Below, piece after piece: positions 1 to 7,626 of a stretch of 64,000 nucleotides of DNA. The notes below the pieces were generated by a model. It searched no databases, was not told where the DNA came from, and worked only from the letters and a program-made list of their open reading frames with translations. The first letter of the stretch is position 1; every line of letters begins with the position of its first letter. The translations under genes and the position numbers were made by a program. The stretch is from positions 248,001 to 312,000 of the forward strand of contig CAWAYQ010000016.1 of NCBI GenBank assembly GCA_963786225.1. The letters are read 5' to 3'. This DNA comes from Flaviflagellibacter sp963786225 (GTDB taxonomy: Bacteria; Pseudomonadota; Alphaproteobacteria; Rhizobiales; Methylopilaceae).

Positions 1-57
1 GTGTTCGACGCCGCGACGCTCGCCTATCGCGGCAAGATCGAGAGCCTCGCCCCCTGA
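1..57 (+). CDS. C-terminal end of an unidentified protein (cut by window edge)
   Basis: An open frame enters from the left edge and stops at a TGA at 55-57, giving only the last 18 residues (VFDAATLAYRGKIESLAP). It is read as coding because it is open from base 1 and ends just before the tRNA-Glu gene. The tail is too short for a family call and no function is proposed. Confidence 0.4.
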   Translation: MFDAATLAYRGKIESLAP

Positions 58-123
58 AAGGGGCCTTGATGCGACACAGAGCGGGCTTTATACGAGGCCC
101 GTCGCGGGTCTGAACCGCGCCGC

Positions 124-199
124 GCTCCCTTCGTCTAGCGGTCCAGGACGTCGCCCTCTCACGGCGAAAACAGGGGTTCGATTCCCCTAGGGAGCGCCA
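124..199 (+). tRNA. tRNA-Glu (anticodon CUC)
   Basis: A full cloverleaf can be read. The acceptor arm GCTCCCT (124-130) pairs with AGGGAGC (189-195), followed by G and an encoded CCA (197-199). The anticodon stem is CGCC/GGCG-like with the loop CTCTCAC, giving anticodon CUC for glutamate. The T arm is CAGGGGTTCGATTCCCCT-like. The 3' part, from the anticodon stem onwards, is repeated perfectly at 3006-3055, so this gene is the attachment site of a small integrated element lying downstream of it. Confidence 0.95.
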
Positions 200-200
200 A
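151..200 (+). repeat. attachment-site repeat, tRNA-proximal copy (att)
   Basis: This 50-bp stretch covers the anticodon stem to the CCA end of tRNA-Glu plus one base. It is identical to 3006-3055; the bases just outside differ at both ends (G150 against T3005, T201 against A3056). Duplication of a tRNA 3' end is the usual footprint of site-specific integration. The intact tRNA remains on this side. Confidence 0.85.
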
Positions 201-431
201 TCACTTAGGGGCTGTTCTTCTCAGCGGTCGGAGGTGGTTGTGGCGGCGGCGTGTCCTGTGCCACTGCTCCCGACAGGCGGAGCGCCACAAGACTTCCCGC
301 GATTACGGCACCCCATTTCCCCATACGGGAAAGCTAAGCACGCTCCGCCATCCACAGTCGAGACTGCGCGTTGCGGAGCGGACGGGATGTGGAAAGCTTC
401 GCATTAAGGCCCGTTTGGCTAGGGTCGGGAC

Positions 432-956
432 TCAATCAAATGCGGCTGGACCGACTACGCCTTTGGAGCGGAGTACTTCGCTGACAAAGGCGTCCTTCGC
501 GGCCCTGTAGTCACGCATCGGCCTGTGGTCGAAGCAGGCCTTGAGCGCGTTGTAGCGGAGCACGAGCGCCGGGTCGTCGCACAAAGCTTGGACGAACAGG
601 TGGAACACGTCGAACCCACCGCCCTTGGCGGTCAGTTGGATGCCGAGATGGGGCGAACGGCCGCCGTCCTCGAACGCAGCGAAGTCGGCTGTTCGTGTCG
701 AACCGCCATTGCGGGCGAACGACGCCTCGAGGCGCGCCTCTACCAGCGCGAAGTCGTCGCGGTCGACCCGCACCACGATGTCGAGATCACCTTTCGTCAA
801 GCAGCCAGGGACGGCAGTCGCGCCGACATGGAGCACGGTAGCCGAGGCGGGTAGCAAAGGCTCAAGCTCCCGCGTGACCAGTTTAAACAACGCTTCGGCG
901 GCGCTTCGCGCTCTTTCTGTGTCTTCCGCAATCCGGAATGTCATGTCGTCGGCCAT
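432..956 (-). CDS. GrpB/UPF0157-family (nucleotidyltransferase-fold) protein
   Basis: The protein has 174 residues and resembles the GrpB (UPF0157) family of the nucleotidyltransferase fold. Visible marks are the HVGATAVPG loop, the metal-binding-like segment KGDLDIVVRV and the C-terminal YNALKACFDHRPMRDYRAAKDAF-type helix region. I chose the ATG at 956 because GGAGAA precedes it at good spacing; an upstream ATG at 992 has no ribosome site. The substrate of this family is poorly known. It is cargo of the tRNA-Glu island and has no operon partner on its strand. The fold call is fairly secure; the activity is unknown. Confidence 0.75.
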   Translation of the reverse strand: MADDMTFRIAEDTERARSAAEALFKLVTRELEPLLPASATVLHVGATAVPGCLTKGDLDIVVRVDRDDFALVEARLEASFARNGGSTRTADFAAFEDGGRSPHLGIQLTAKGGGFDVFHLFVQALCDDPALVLRYNALKACFDHRPMRDYRAAKDAFVSEVLRSKGVVGPAAFD

Positions 957-1204
957 CGGGTTCTCCTTGTCCCGCTGCCAAGATCCGCACAAGTAAAGCG
1001 ACGTCGGCCGCCCGGAGCGCCTGGCCGACGCAGCGAGCGTCCCAGAGCAGCCGCCGCGGTGTGGCTGATCATCTCAAACACTTCTTCCCGCGACATGATT
1101 CGCTTCGACATATTGGTACTCGGCAAGGACAAAGGCGGCGCTGTCAGCGGCGAAGGCGCGCGGGACAAAGCTCGGAGGGCATCGCGGCGTTGTGCCCTCT
1201 TATG

Positions 1205-1420
1205 ATGCCAGGGCGGGCCGGAAGGGCCACGCAAGCGGCCCGTTCAGGAGCCCGCGCGGCGGACCTGGAGCCCATCCTGCGAGAGCTGCAGGGGGCAGGA
1301 GTGACGTCGGCAGGCGCCATTGCTCGCGCCTTGACCGAGCGGGGCATCCCCACGGCACGAGGCGGGACCATTTGGTCGCCCATGCAGGTGTCCCGTGTGC
1401 TGACCAAGCTCGACGCCTGA
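1205..1420 (+). pseudogene. C-terminal remnant of a serine recombinase/resolvase
   Basis: The 71 residues read from ATG 1205 match the C-terminal half of the Recombinase domain of large serine resolvases: AADLEPILRELQGAGVTSAG, then ARALTERGIPTARGG and a closing W-S-P-M-Q-V-S-R-V-L segment that normally ends the DNA-binding part. The catalytic N-terminal resolvase domain with its serine and arginines is absent, and upstream sequence in this frame does not look like it. It is most likely a decayed piece of the element's former recombination module. Confidence 0.65.
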
Positions 1421-1652
1421 ACGGGCGCTCCCACCGCGCGTTGCCATCAAACAGCGGTCTCGTCGGGAGGGAACCGCTGCCTTGCGGTCGAGGCCATTCA
1501 CCCCGTGAGGCGTATCTGAGTATCCCGAATTGCCTCTCGTCCGAATTGTCGTATCAGCGTTCTATCTATAGGGGCAAAAAGCAGTAGGATGCATCCTATC
1601 CGAGCATGGGCGTCGTCGCCCTGCGCTGCGGGACATCGGAGGAGGGAACCTG

Positions 1653-2609
1653 ATGAGCGAACCCCAGTCTGTGGTAATCGAACTCACGGCCGAAACGGCA
1701 GCCAAAATTGCCACCGGTCTTGAGGCGCTGCCGGAACTGCGTGATCGCCAAGTGTATGAGCAGGAAGAGCGAAACCGGCAAGCTACCGCGTTGCGGGCCG
1801 AGATCGTGAAGCTGACGGCGCCGCTGCTCGCGCTCGATCGTCAGGTTCAGATGAAGGCGATGTCGGAGCAGGAGCGGTCGACGATCCGGCACGCCTGGAG
1901 CACCCCGATCGACGTGGCCTCACTGGCGGGCACCTTCGACTGGCCGACGGACATCAAACTCAACGACCTGGAACGCGACCAGCGCGACCTCCCCATCGGG
2001 GAGTTCGGGTGGGTCAGCAACGAGGTCCACGCGACACTTGGCCTGGGTGCGCAAGCCTTGTCCGACGGCGTGCACATGCACGGGCACGTCCACTGGGGTG
2101 GGGATAACCTGGCGCATGCGGTAGTGGGGGCCATAGATCATTACGTGCTGCCCCCGGAAAGGATCCCGTTGGCGCCCACTGGCCGGTTCCGGTCGGCTCC
2201 GCCCGCGGAGCTGTTCGGCCGCATTTCCGGATGGACCGGCAACTACCATCCGATATGGGCGGCCGACGATAAATGGTGCAAGATCGATCTCGTGCTCCGA
2301 CACAGCGTGTGGCAGTTCATCGGCGGGACATGGCGGATGTGCGCCGAAAGGATCGAGCCACCGAGACGGCTGATCGATCTTGAGAACGAGTTTCCGGTCG
2401 GTCAGCAGAGCTTCGACCTAGGGGGGGTCACGCCGTTGCCAGTGCTAGAATACAGCATCTTCTCCAGGTCTGAGCCGATCTGGGTTCAGCTCGAGATCAA
2501 GTTCGTGACCGGACTGGAAGGAGATGCCGACGTTTGGTTCAGCCCAGGCCCAGGACCGGAAGGCTCCGTCGTCATGCGCACGTCCAGGTGGAAAATTCAG
2601 GGCTTCTAG
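1653..2609 (+). CDS. unrecognised 318-residue island protein
   Basis: I do not recognise the family. A clear GGAGGAGGG ribosome site precedes the ATG. Residues 10-70 look helical and charged and could form a short coiled coil. A histidine-alternating motif, HMHGHVHWGG, lies at residues 141-150 (H141, H143, H145, H147) and could bind metal. The C-terminal half is rich in W, F and beta-prone stretches, for example around residues 210-240 and 275-315. No signal peptide or membrane segment is visible. It is the only intact-looking novel cargo of the tRNA-Glu island and could be an accessory or defence gene, but nothing in the sequence proves that. Confidence 0.65.
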   Translation: MSEPQSVVIELTAETAAKIATGLEALPELRDRQVYEQEERNRQATALRAEIVKLTAPLLALDRQVQMKAMSEQERSTIRHAWSTPIDVASLAGTFDWPTDIKLNDLERDQRDLPIGEFGWVSNEVHATLGLGAQALSDGVHMHGHVHWGGDNLAHAVVGAIDHYVLPPERIPLAPTGRFRSAPPAELFGRISGWTGNYHPIWAADDKWCKIDLVLRHSVWQFIGGTWRMCAERIEPPRRLIDLENEFPVGQQSFDLGGVTPLPVLEYSIFSRSEPIWVQLEIKFVTGLEGDADVWFSPGPGPEGSVVMRTSRWKIQGF

Positions 2610-3005
2610 ATAGACGACCTTGGCTTGATCAGGACGCGGCCGTTTTTCATGTGCACGCGAGAAGCTAGCCGCATAATCTGTGAGAACTCCGCGGGCTGTC
2701 CGCCGCGGCCCGGCTCCACTATCCGGAATGTGCAGGGCGCTCCCACTCGGGGCGCCCTTCATGTTTCCACGGCGAAGGCGGCGGCGCGGAGTGTCGCCGA
2801 CGCTACCTGAAGGAAGTTCGAGGCGCGATGAAAGCCGAAGGCGGGAGCCTGTCCGCTGACCGGATCCAGGCGCTTGAGACTGATTGCTGCGGTGACGTCG
2901 AGCACCGCTGAAACTGTGTCGAAGGAGTATCTCAAATTTGCCTACAGTGGTTGCCTACAGGTTGTTAATAAAAGTCAATAAAATCAATGCTATTTCCGAG
3001 TAGCT
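2610..3005. other. 396-base gap at the right end of the island
   Basis: Apart from the hairpin at 2735-2757, no convincing gene is seen. A short open stretch ending near 2911 (around ATG 2828) reads like coding sequence but is too short to call. About 2920-3005 is AT-rich and leads into the distal tRNA repeat. Confidence 0.4.
2735..2757 (+). terminator. possible terminator hairpin after the island gene
   Basis: GGGCGCTCC and GGGGCGCCC form a 9-bp stem (one G-T pair) with a CACTC loop, followed by a weak T-rich tail. It lies 126 bases beyond the stop of the 318-residue gene, so it is a plausible but unproven terminator. Confidence 0.35.
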
Positions 3006-3055
3006 TCGCCCTCTCACGGCGAAAACAGGGGTTCGATTCCCCTAGGGAGCGCCAA
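3006..3055 (+). repeat. attachment-site repeat, distal copy of tRNA-Glu 3' end
   Basis: This is a perfect 50-bp direct repeat of 151-200. Only the 3' part of the tRNA is present, so this copy cannot make a tRNA. It marks the far junction of the micro-island. Confidence 0.85.
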
Positions 3056-3158
3056 ATATTTCAAATGGTTAAGCCGGCCGATGCGGTGTTTCGTCAATAA
3101 CGATGAAATAGACGGTTGCGGACAGTTGCCGGATCCAGGCGTTCCCGAGGCTGCTCCA

Positions 3159-3806
3159 TCAGCCTCGGCAGCCGTTGTAGAACACCTCCGCGCACTGCTT
3201 GGCGCGGAAGGCGATCTCGTCCCGGTGCGGCGCCGAACGCTGGCCCATCATCGCGCTTCGCTGCGGCTCCATGATCATCATGCCGCGCAGCATGCCCGAG
3301 GCGATGTGCACGTCGTCGACCCGGAGCGTGCCCTTCTCCTTCTGCCTGATCAGCCAGTCCTCGATGACGCCGTTCACCGGCATGATCGCTGATTGATAGA
3401 AGGCGCGCGCGACCTCGGGGAAGCGCTCGCATTCGCCGATCACCAGGCGGTTGATGGCGATCGTCTCTTCGCTGAGCGTCAGCTCGCCGAACGCGAACAG
3501 GATGCGCTCCAGCGCTTCCTTCGTATCGAGATCGTCGGTCACGACGTCGTCGACGTCGAGCAGGAAGCGGCTGATCCGATCACGGATCACGCACTCGAAC
3601 AGCTCGGCCTTGTTCGGCACGAGCTTGTAGAGCGTCTTGGTCGAGACGCCGGCGCGCTGCGCAACGCAGTTGATGTTTGTGCCGGCATAGCCGTTGAGCT
3701 GGAACTCGCAACGCGCCGCCTCGATGAGGATGAGCAATGTCTCCTCGTCGGATCTGATCTGAGGTCGCCCGCGGGGGCGGCGCACGGTCTCCTGAATTTG
3801 TCCCAT
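3159..3806 (-). CDS. TetR/AcrR-family repressor of the adjacent efflux pair
   Basis: The 215-residue protein has a TetR-type N-terminal helix-turn-helix at about residues 18-66 (AARCEFQLNGYAGTNINCVA, then AGVSTKTLYKLVPNKAELF) and an all-helical C-terminal domain that would bind ligand and dimerise. It is divergent from the HlyD/EmrB-type pair that begins 113 bases away, the usual arrangement for a local repressor. The shared intergenic region has copies of a TTTTCCAAA-type motif and an inverted repeat overlapping the efflux promoter, fitting drug-relieved repression and autoregulation. The regulator family is certain; the target is inferred from position. Confidence 0.88.
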   Translation of the reverse strand: MGQIQETVRRPRGRPQIRSDEETLLILIEAARCEFQLNGYAGTNINCVAQRAGVSTKTLYKLVPNKAELFECVIRDRISRFLLDVDDVVTDDLDTKEALERILFAFGELTLSEETIAINRLVIGECERFPEVARAFYQSAIMPVNGVIEDWLIRQKEKGTLRVDDVHIASGMLRGMMIMEPQRSAMMGQRSAPHRDEIAFRAKQCAEVFYNGCRG

Positions 3807-3811
3807 AACTA

Positions 3812-3875
3812 TTTTCCAAATTCCTGTTGACAGAACCTATCTAGTCACTATTTTGGAAAATATCAAGTTTCCAAA
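3812..3875 (+). promoter_or_regulatory. efflux promoter with overlapping TetR operator candidate
   Basis: TTGACA (3827-3832) and TATTTT (3849-3854), 16 bases apart, make a good sigma-70 promoter for the + strand efflux genes. TTTGGAAA (3852-3859) and TTTCCAAA (3868-3875) form an 8-bp inverted repeat over and after the -10. A further TTTTCCAAAT lies at 3812-3821 next to the repressor start. This layout suits a TetR operator that blocks RNA polymerase. Confidence 0.55.
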
Positions 3876-3919
3876 TTGCAGCGGGCGGGTGGAACCGAAG
3901 CCCTGCAGGAGCTGAACCA

Positions 3920-5110
3920 ATGAGCAAGCATCAGGACCAAATTTCCGCCGAGCGCGCCATCCCGGCCGAAAAGGCCGTGCCGGATATCCCCGCTGAAAAG
4001 CTGGCCGAGGCTGGTGCTCCGGTCGCTCCCGAGGAAACCGCCCGCCCGAAGCACTCGTTTCGGCGCGCGGCGCTTGCCGGAGTTGCGGTCGCCGCACTGC
4101 TCGGCGCCGGCTATTGGGGCCACGACTATTGGACGGTCGGCCGCTTCGAGGTCTCGACCGACGACGCCTATGTGAAGGCGGACAGCACGACGATCGCCCC
4201 GAAGGTCTCCGGCTATATCGGAGAAGTGCTCGTTCGCGACAACGAGACGACGAAGGCCGGCCAGGTCCTGGCCCGGATCGATGATCGCGACTTCCGCGTC
4301 GCGCTCGATCAGTCCAAGGCGGACGTCGAGGCGGCGCGCGCCGCCGTCGCCAGCAAGCAGGCCCAGCTCGAGGCCCAGCAGTCGGTGATCGACACCGCCC
4401 GCGCGACGGTCGAGGTCGACAAGGCCAACGCCACTTTCGCCGAGCAGGACAACGACCGTTATACGAACCTCGCCAAGACCGGCTACGGCACGGTGCAGAA
4501 CGCGCAGGCCGCCTCATCGAAGATCGTCGCCGCCCGCGCCGCGATCGACCGGGACACCGCCTCGCTTGTCGCCGCGCAGAAGCAGGTCGACCTGATCAAG
4601 GCCGATCTCGCCCAGGCACAAGCAACCGTCGCCCACGACGAGGCGGTTCAGCGTCAGGCCGAGCTCAATCTCTCCTATACGTCGATCACCGCTCCAGTCG
4701 ACGGCGTGGTCGGCAACCGCACGCTTCGCGTCGGCCAGTACGTACAGGCCGGCACGCAGCTGATGGCGGTCGTCCCGGTCGCGAACGCCTATATCGTCGC
4801 GAACTTCAAGGAGACCCAGCTTACCGACGTGAAGCCCGGCCAGAAGGTCGAGGTCGACGTCGACATGTTCCCCGGCGCACAGGTGGAGGGCCATGTCGAC
4901 AGCATCGCGCCGGCCAGCGGTCAGGAATTCGCGCTGCTTCCGCCGGACAACGCGACCGGCAACTTCACCAAAGTTGTCCAGCGCGTCCCGGTGAAGATCG
5001 TGCTCGACCCCGGCCACACCCTCGCCGGCGATCTGCGCCCGGGCATGTCGGTCGTCCCGACCATCAACACCAAGGTTTCAACAGAAAAGGCTGTAGCGGA
5101 CGCGCGGTAA
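3920..5110 (+). CDS. HlyD/EmrA-family membrane fusion protein
   Basis: The 396-residue periplasmic adaptor belongs to an MFS-type tripartite efflux pump. A charged N-terminus is followed by one membrane anchor at about residues 50-66. A lipoyl-like half starts at FEVSTDDAYVKADSTTIAPK, the EmrA signature, and a coiled-coil hairpin follows at about 125-235. The second lipoyl half (LNLSYTSITAPVDGVVGNRT) and a C-terminal beta-barrel complete the fold. It lies directly before the EmrB-like transporter and is divergent from a TetR regulator, so the three form one regulated unit. It would link the inner-membrane transporter to an outer-membrane channel, which is not encoded here. The substrate is unknown. 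Confidence 0.92.
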   Translation: MSKHQDQISAERAIPAEKAVPDIPAEKLAEAGAPVAPEETARPKHSFRRAALAGVAVAALLGAGYWGHDYWTVGRFEVSTDDAYVKADSTTIAPKVSGYIGEVLVRDNETTKAGQVLARIDDRDFRVALDQSKADVEAARAAVASKQAQLEAQQSVIDTARATVEVDKANATFAEQDNDRYTNLAKTGYGTVQNAQAASSKIVAARAAIDRDTASLVAAQKQVDLIKADLAQAQATVAHDEAVQRQAELNLSYTSITAPVDGVVGNRTLRVGQYVQAGTQLMAVVPVANAYIVANFKETQLTDVKPGQKVEVDVDMFPGAQVEGHVDSIAPASGQEFALLPPDNATGNFTKVVQRVPVKIVLDPGHTLAGDLRPGMSVVPTINTKVSTEKAVADAR

Positions 5111-5141
5111 CCCGCGCGCCCGGCTTGCAAGGAGCTGGGTC

Positions 5142-6740
5142 ATGTCAAACGCAACCGTCGCCGCCGTCCCTGCCGCCCGGACTCCGTCCGCGGAGGACAA
5201 GGCCAGCCTCTCGACCTGGATCGCCATCACGGCCGGCTCGATCGGCGCGTTCATGGCGATCCTCAACATCCAGATCACCAATGCCTCGCTGCTCGATATC
5301 GAGGGCGGCATCGGAACGGGCATCGACAACGGCGCCTGGATTTCGACGTCGTATCTCATCGGCGAGATCATCGTCATCCCGCTGACGGGCTATCTGAGCC
5401 GCGTCTTCTCGTTCAAGAAGTACATCATCGCCAGCACGATCGCGTTCGCGCTGTTCTCGATGGCCTGTGCCTACGCGCACAATCTCGGCGAGATGATCGT
5501 GCTGCGCGGCCTGCAGGGCTTCGCCGGCGGCGTGCTGATCCCGATGGCCTTCACCATGGTCGCGACCCGCCTGCCCAAGTCGCAGCAGCCGGTCGGTCTG
5601 GCGATGTTCGCGCTCGCGGTGACCTTCGCCCCGGCGATCGGCCCGACCATCGGCGGCTACCTGACCGAGAACTATGGCTGGCAGACCATCTTCTTCATCA
5701 ACACCATCCCCAGCATCGTGATGGTCGCCGCGCTTTATCTGACGCTGGAGCGCGAGCCGATGCAGCTCGGCCTGCTGAAGGAAGGCGACTGGTTCGGCAT
5801 CGCCACGATGGCGATCGGCCTTTCGGCCCTTCAGACGCTGCTGGAAGAGGGCAACAAGGACGACTGGTTCCAGTCGCCGTTCATCGTCCGCCTGGCGATC
5901 ATCGCCGTGGTGTTCCTGACCGCCTTCATCTGGATCGAGCTCAAGATCTCGAAGCCGCTCGTCGATCTGAGCCTCCTGAAGAACCGCAATTTCGGCGTCG
6001 CCACCCTGGCGAACATCCTCGTGGGCTTCGCACTGTTCGGATCGGTCTATGTCCTGCCGCAATATCTCGGCCAGGTGCAGGGCTACAATGCCGAGCAGAT
6101 CGGCATGGTGCTCGCCTGGACCGGCCTGCCGCAGATCCTCCTGATCCCGCTCGTTCCGATGATGATGAAGCACTTCGACGTCCGCTACATCACCTTCGTC
6201 GGCATCGCCCTGTTCGCGGTTTCGTGCTTCATGAACATCCACATGTCGCTGAACTATTCCGGCGACCAGCTGTTCTGGCCGAACATCGTCCGCGCCATCG
6301 GTCAATCCATGGTCATCACGCCGCTGACCGCGATCTCGATCATGAACATCCAGGCGAAGGACGCCGCAAACGCATCGGGACTGTCCAACATGCTCCGCAA
6401 TCTCGGCGGCGCTGTCGGCACGGCGGTGCTCGGCACGATCATCACCAAGCGCGAGCAGTTCCACTCGAACATCATCGGCCAGTCGGTCACGCCGTTCCGC
6501 GAGGAAGTGCGGACCCGCATCGACCAAATGACGAACTACTTTATGGCGCACGGCGTCTCGGATCAGGCCACCGCCCAGCACCAGGCCATCATCACCCTCG
6601 GCAAGACAGTGAAGCGGCAGGCGCTCGTGATGGGCTTCAGCGACACGTTCGCGGTCATCGGTATCGTCCTGGTCATCGCGGCCGTCGCGATCCTGTTCGC
6701 CAAGAAGGGCCAGGGTGGTGGCGCCGCAGCCGCGCACTGA
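5142..6740 (+). CDS. EmrB/QacA-type MFS multidrug transporter (DHA2, 14 TM)
   Basis: The 532-residue protein has fourteen hydrophobic segments, as expected for the DHA2 drug/H+ antiporters. Visible signs are the tail of motif C (FAPAIGPTIGGYL), LIPMAFTMVATRLP, and a long last periplasmic loop rich in H and Q before the final membrane segment. An AAGGAGCTGGGTC ribosome site precedes ATG 5142, 31 bases after the adaptor gene, so both are co-transcribed. It would export hydrophobic toxicants by proton exchange through the EmrA-like adaptor. A long open frame on the opposite strand is only a shadow of the GC-rich codon pattern. Confidence 0.93.
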   Translation: MSNATVAAVPAARTPSAEDKASLSTWIAITAGSIGAFMAILNIQITNASLLDIEGGIGTGIDNGAWISTSYLIGEIIVIPLTGYLSRVFSFKKYIIASTIAFALFSMACAYAHNLGEMIVLRGLQGFAGGVLIPMAFTMVATRLPKSQQPVGLAMFALAVTFAPAIGPTIGGYLTENYGWQTIFFINTIPSIVMVAALYLTLEREPMQLGLLKEGDWFGIATMAIGLSALQTLLEEGNKDDWFQSPFIVRLAIIAVVFLTAFIWIELKISKPLVDLSLLKNRNFGVATLANILVGFALFGSVYVLPQYLGQVQGYNAEQIGMVLAWTGLPQILLIPLVPMMMKHFDVRYITFVGIALFAVSCFMNIHMSLNYSGDQLFWPNIVRAIGQSMVITPLTAISIMNIQAKDAANASGLSNMLRNLGGAVGTAVLGTIITKREQFHSNIIGQSVTPFREEVRTRIDQMTNYFMAHGVSDQATAQHQAIITLGKTVKRQALVMGFSDTFAVIGIVLVIAAVAILFAKKGQGGGAAAAH

Positions 6741-6967
6741 CCGGCGATCGGCGGCGCGCGCATCGATATTTCATCCGGCGCTCCGCCGCGCACTGGAACG
6801 ATTCAGGCGGCAGGACACCACTCCGCGAATCGGAGTTCTGCGTCATGGCCGTCTCGCACTCCTGGAAGGGCTACCTCAAGGCCTCGCCCGCAGGACCACG
6901 CTCTCACCGCGCATCAGTAGATGGACGCCGACCATAACGCTACAGTCTCACCAACACGGAGGGACGG

Positions 6968-7252
6968 ATGAGCTGGCTTGCACGACTGTTAGGAAGGGAC
7001 GCGGCTGACGCGGATGACCAGCTTGTCGTTGTGCCGATTCCACCGCTCGTCACGTTGCTCTCGCAACATGAAGCGGCGAAGGGAACTCCTCTGACCGAAG
7101 AGGAGGTGTTGAGCATCCGTGGTCAAGCCGTCTGCATGAAAATGCGGCGGTCGCGTGCCGATGAACTCGCTTCGAGACGAGGATTCGACGACATCGACCC
7201 AGTCCACGCTTGGAAAGAGTGGGTCCGCATCCGCTCGCAAGGTTCGTCCTGA
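6968..7252 (+). CDS. small hypothetical protein (94 residues)
   Basis: A good GGAGGGACGG ribosome site precedes ATG 6968. The protein begins MSWLARLLGRD and continues with an acidic stretch, then a conserved-looking segment (PLTEEEVLSIRGQAVCMKM) and a C-terminal part rich in R, W and D. It has no signal peptide, membrane segment or known motif. It lies alone downstream of the efflux pair in the same direction, 227 bases after it, so it need not share that transcript. I do not recognise a function. Confidence 0.65.
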   Translation: MSWLARLLGRDAADADDQLVVVPIPPLVTLLSQHEAAKGTPLTEEEVLSIRGQAVCMKMRRSRADELASRRGFDDIDPVHAWKEWVRIRSQGSS

Positions 7253-7626
7253 TAATGCCGTGCGGCTAACGACCGCTTTCCACCCATACGTGACCCGGTG
7301 GTGACTACCGGCCTGTCCAGCCCGGCGCAACGCGAGTTGGATTGTCGGCATGAAGAAGCCAGTTGAGTCGCCTTGAACATTCATTTCCGCTGACGAGCCA
7401 ACACGCTTGACGCTTGCCGCGATGTCCGACGCTCCGAATCCCATCCGCGCGCGGGCGATCGAGGGCGGCTCCTTGCCGGCTCACGTATCGGCCGTCGGCC
7501 GCGCCGCAACCTCCGGTATTTCCGCGTCGGATCATGCCGCGTCCCCGGAGCCGTAACCTGAAGTCGCCCAGGCTGTAACCAGCACGTAACGGTTAAAGCC
7601 TTGAGGGGAGGGAAGCTAAGGCTAGT
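7253..7626. other. 374-base gap without a supported gene
   Basis: Open frames here on both strands lack ribosome sites and recognisable protein features. No repeat, tRNA or clear terminator is visible. It may hold the promoter of the downstream sulfatase-maturation gene. Confidence 0.4.

Larger units (their letters stand above)
201..3005. mobile_element. small tRNA-Glu genomic island (remnant, no intact integrase)
   Basis: The segment lies between two identical 50-bp tRNA-Glu 3' repeats. It holds a GrpB-like gene (-), the C-terminal stub of a serine recombinase (+) and one unrecognised 318-residue gene (+), with long poorly coding stretches. No tyrosine integrase, which would normally use a tRNA site, is present, so the element is probably a deletion derivative or was mobilised in trans. 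The 100 bases before the right repeat are more AT-rich than their surroundings. No gene was found in 200-431, 957-1204 or 1421-1652. Confidence 0.75.

Noticed and set aside
938..1420. Full-length recombinase gene from 938
   Set aside because: Only the last ~70 residues resemble recombinases; the upstream part is antisense to the GrpB-like gene and not family-like.
3006..3055. Second tRNA-Glu gene
   Set aside because: Only the anticodon-stem-to-CCA part is present; the acceptor 5' strand and D arm are missing, so it is an att repeat.
5145..6737. Long open frame on the - strand across the MFS transporter gene
   Set aside because: It is rich in R, H, D and G, has no ribosome site and no family features; it is an antisense shadow of a GC-rich coding sequence.
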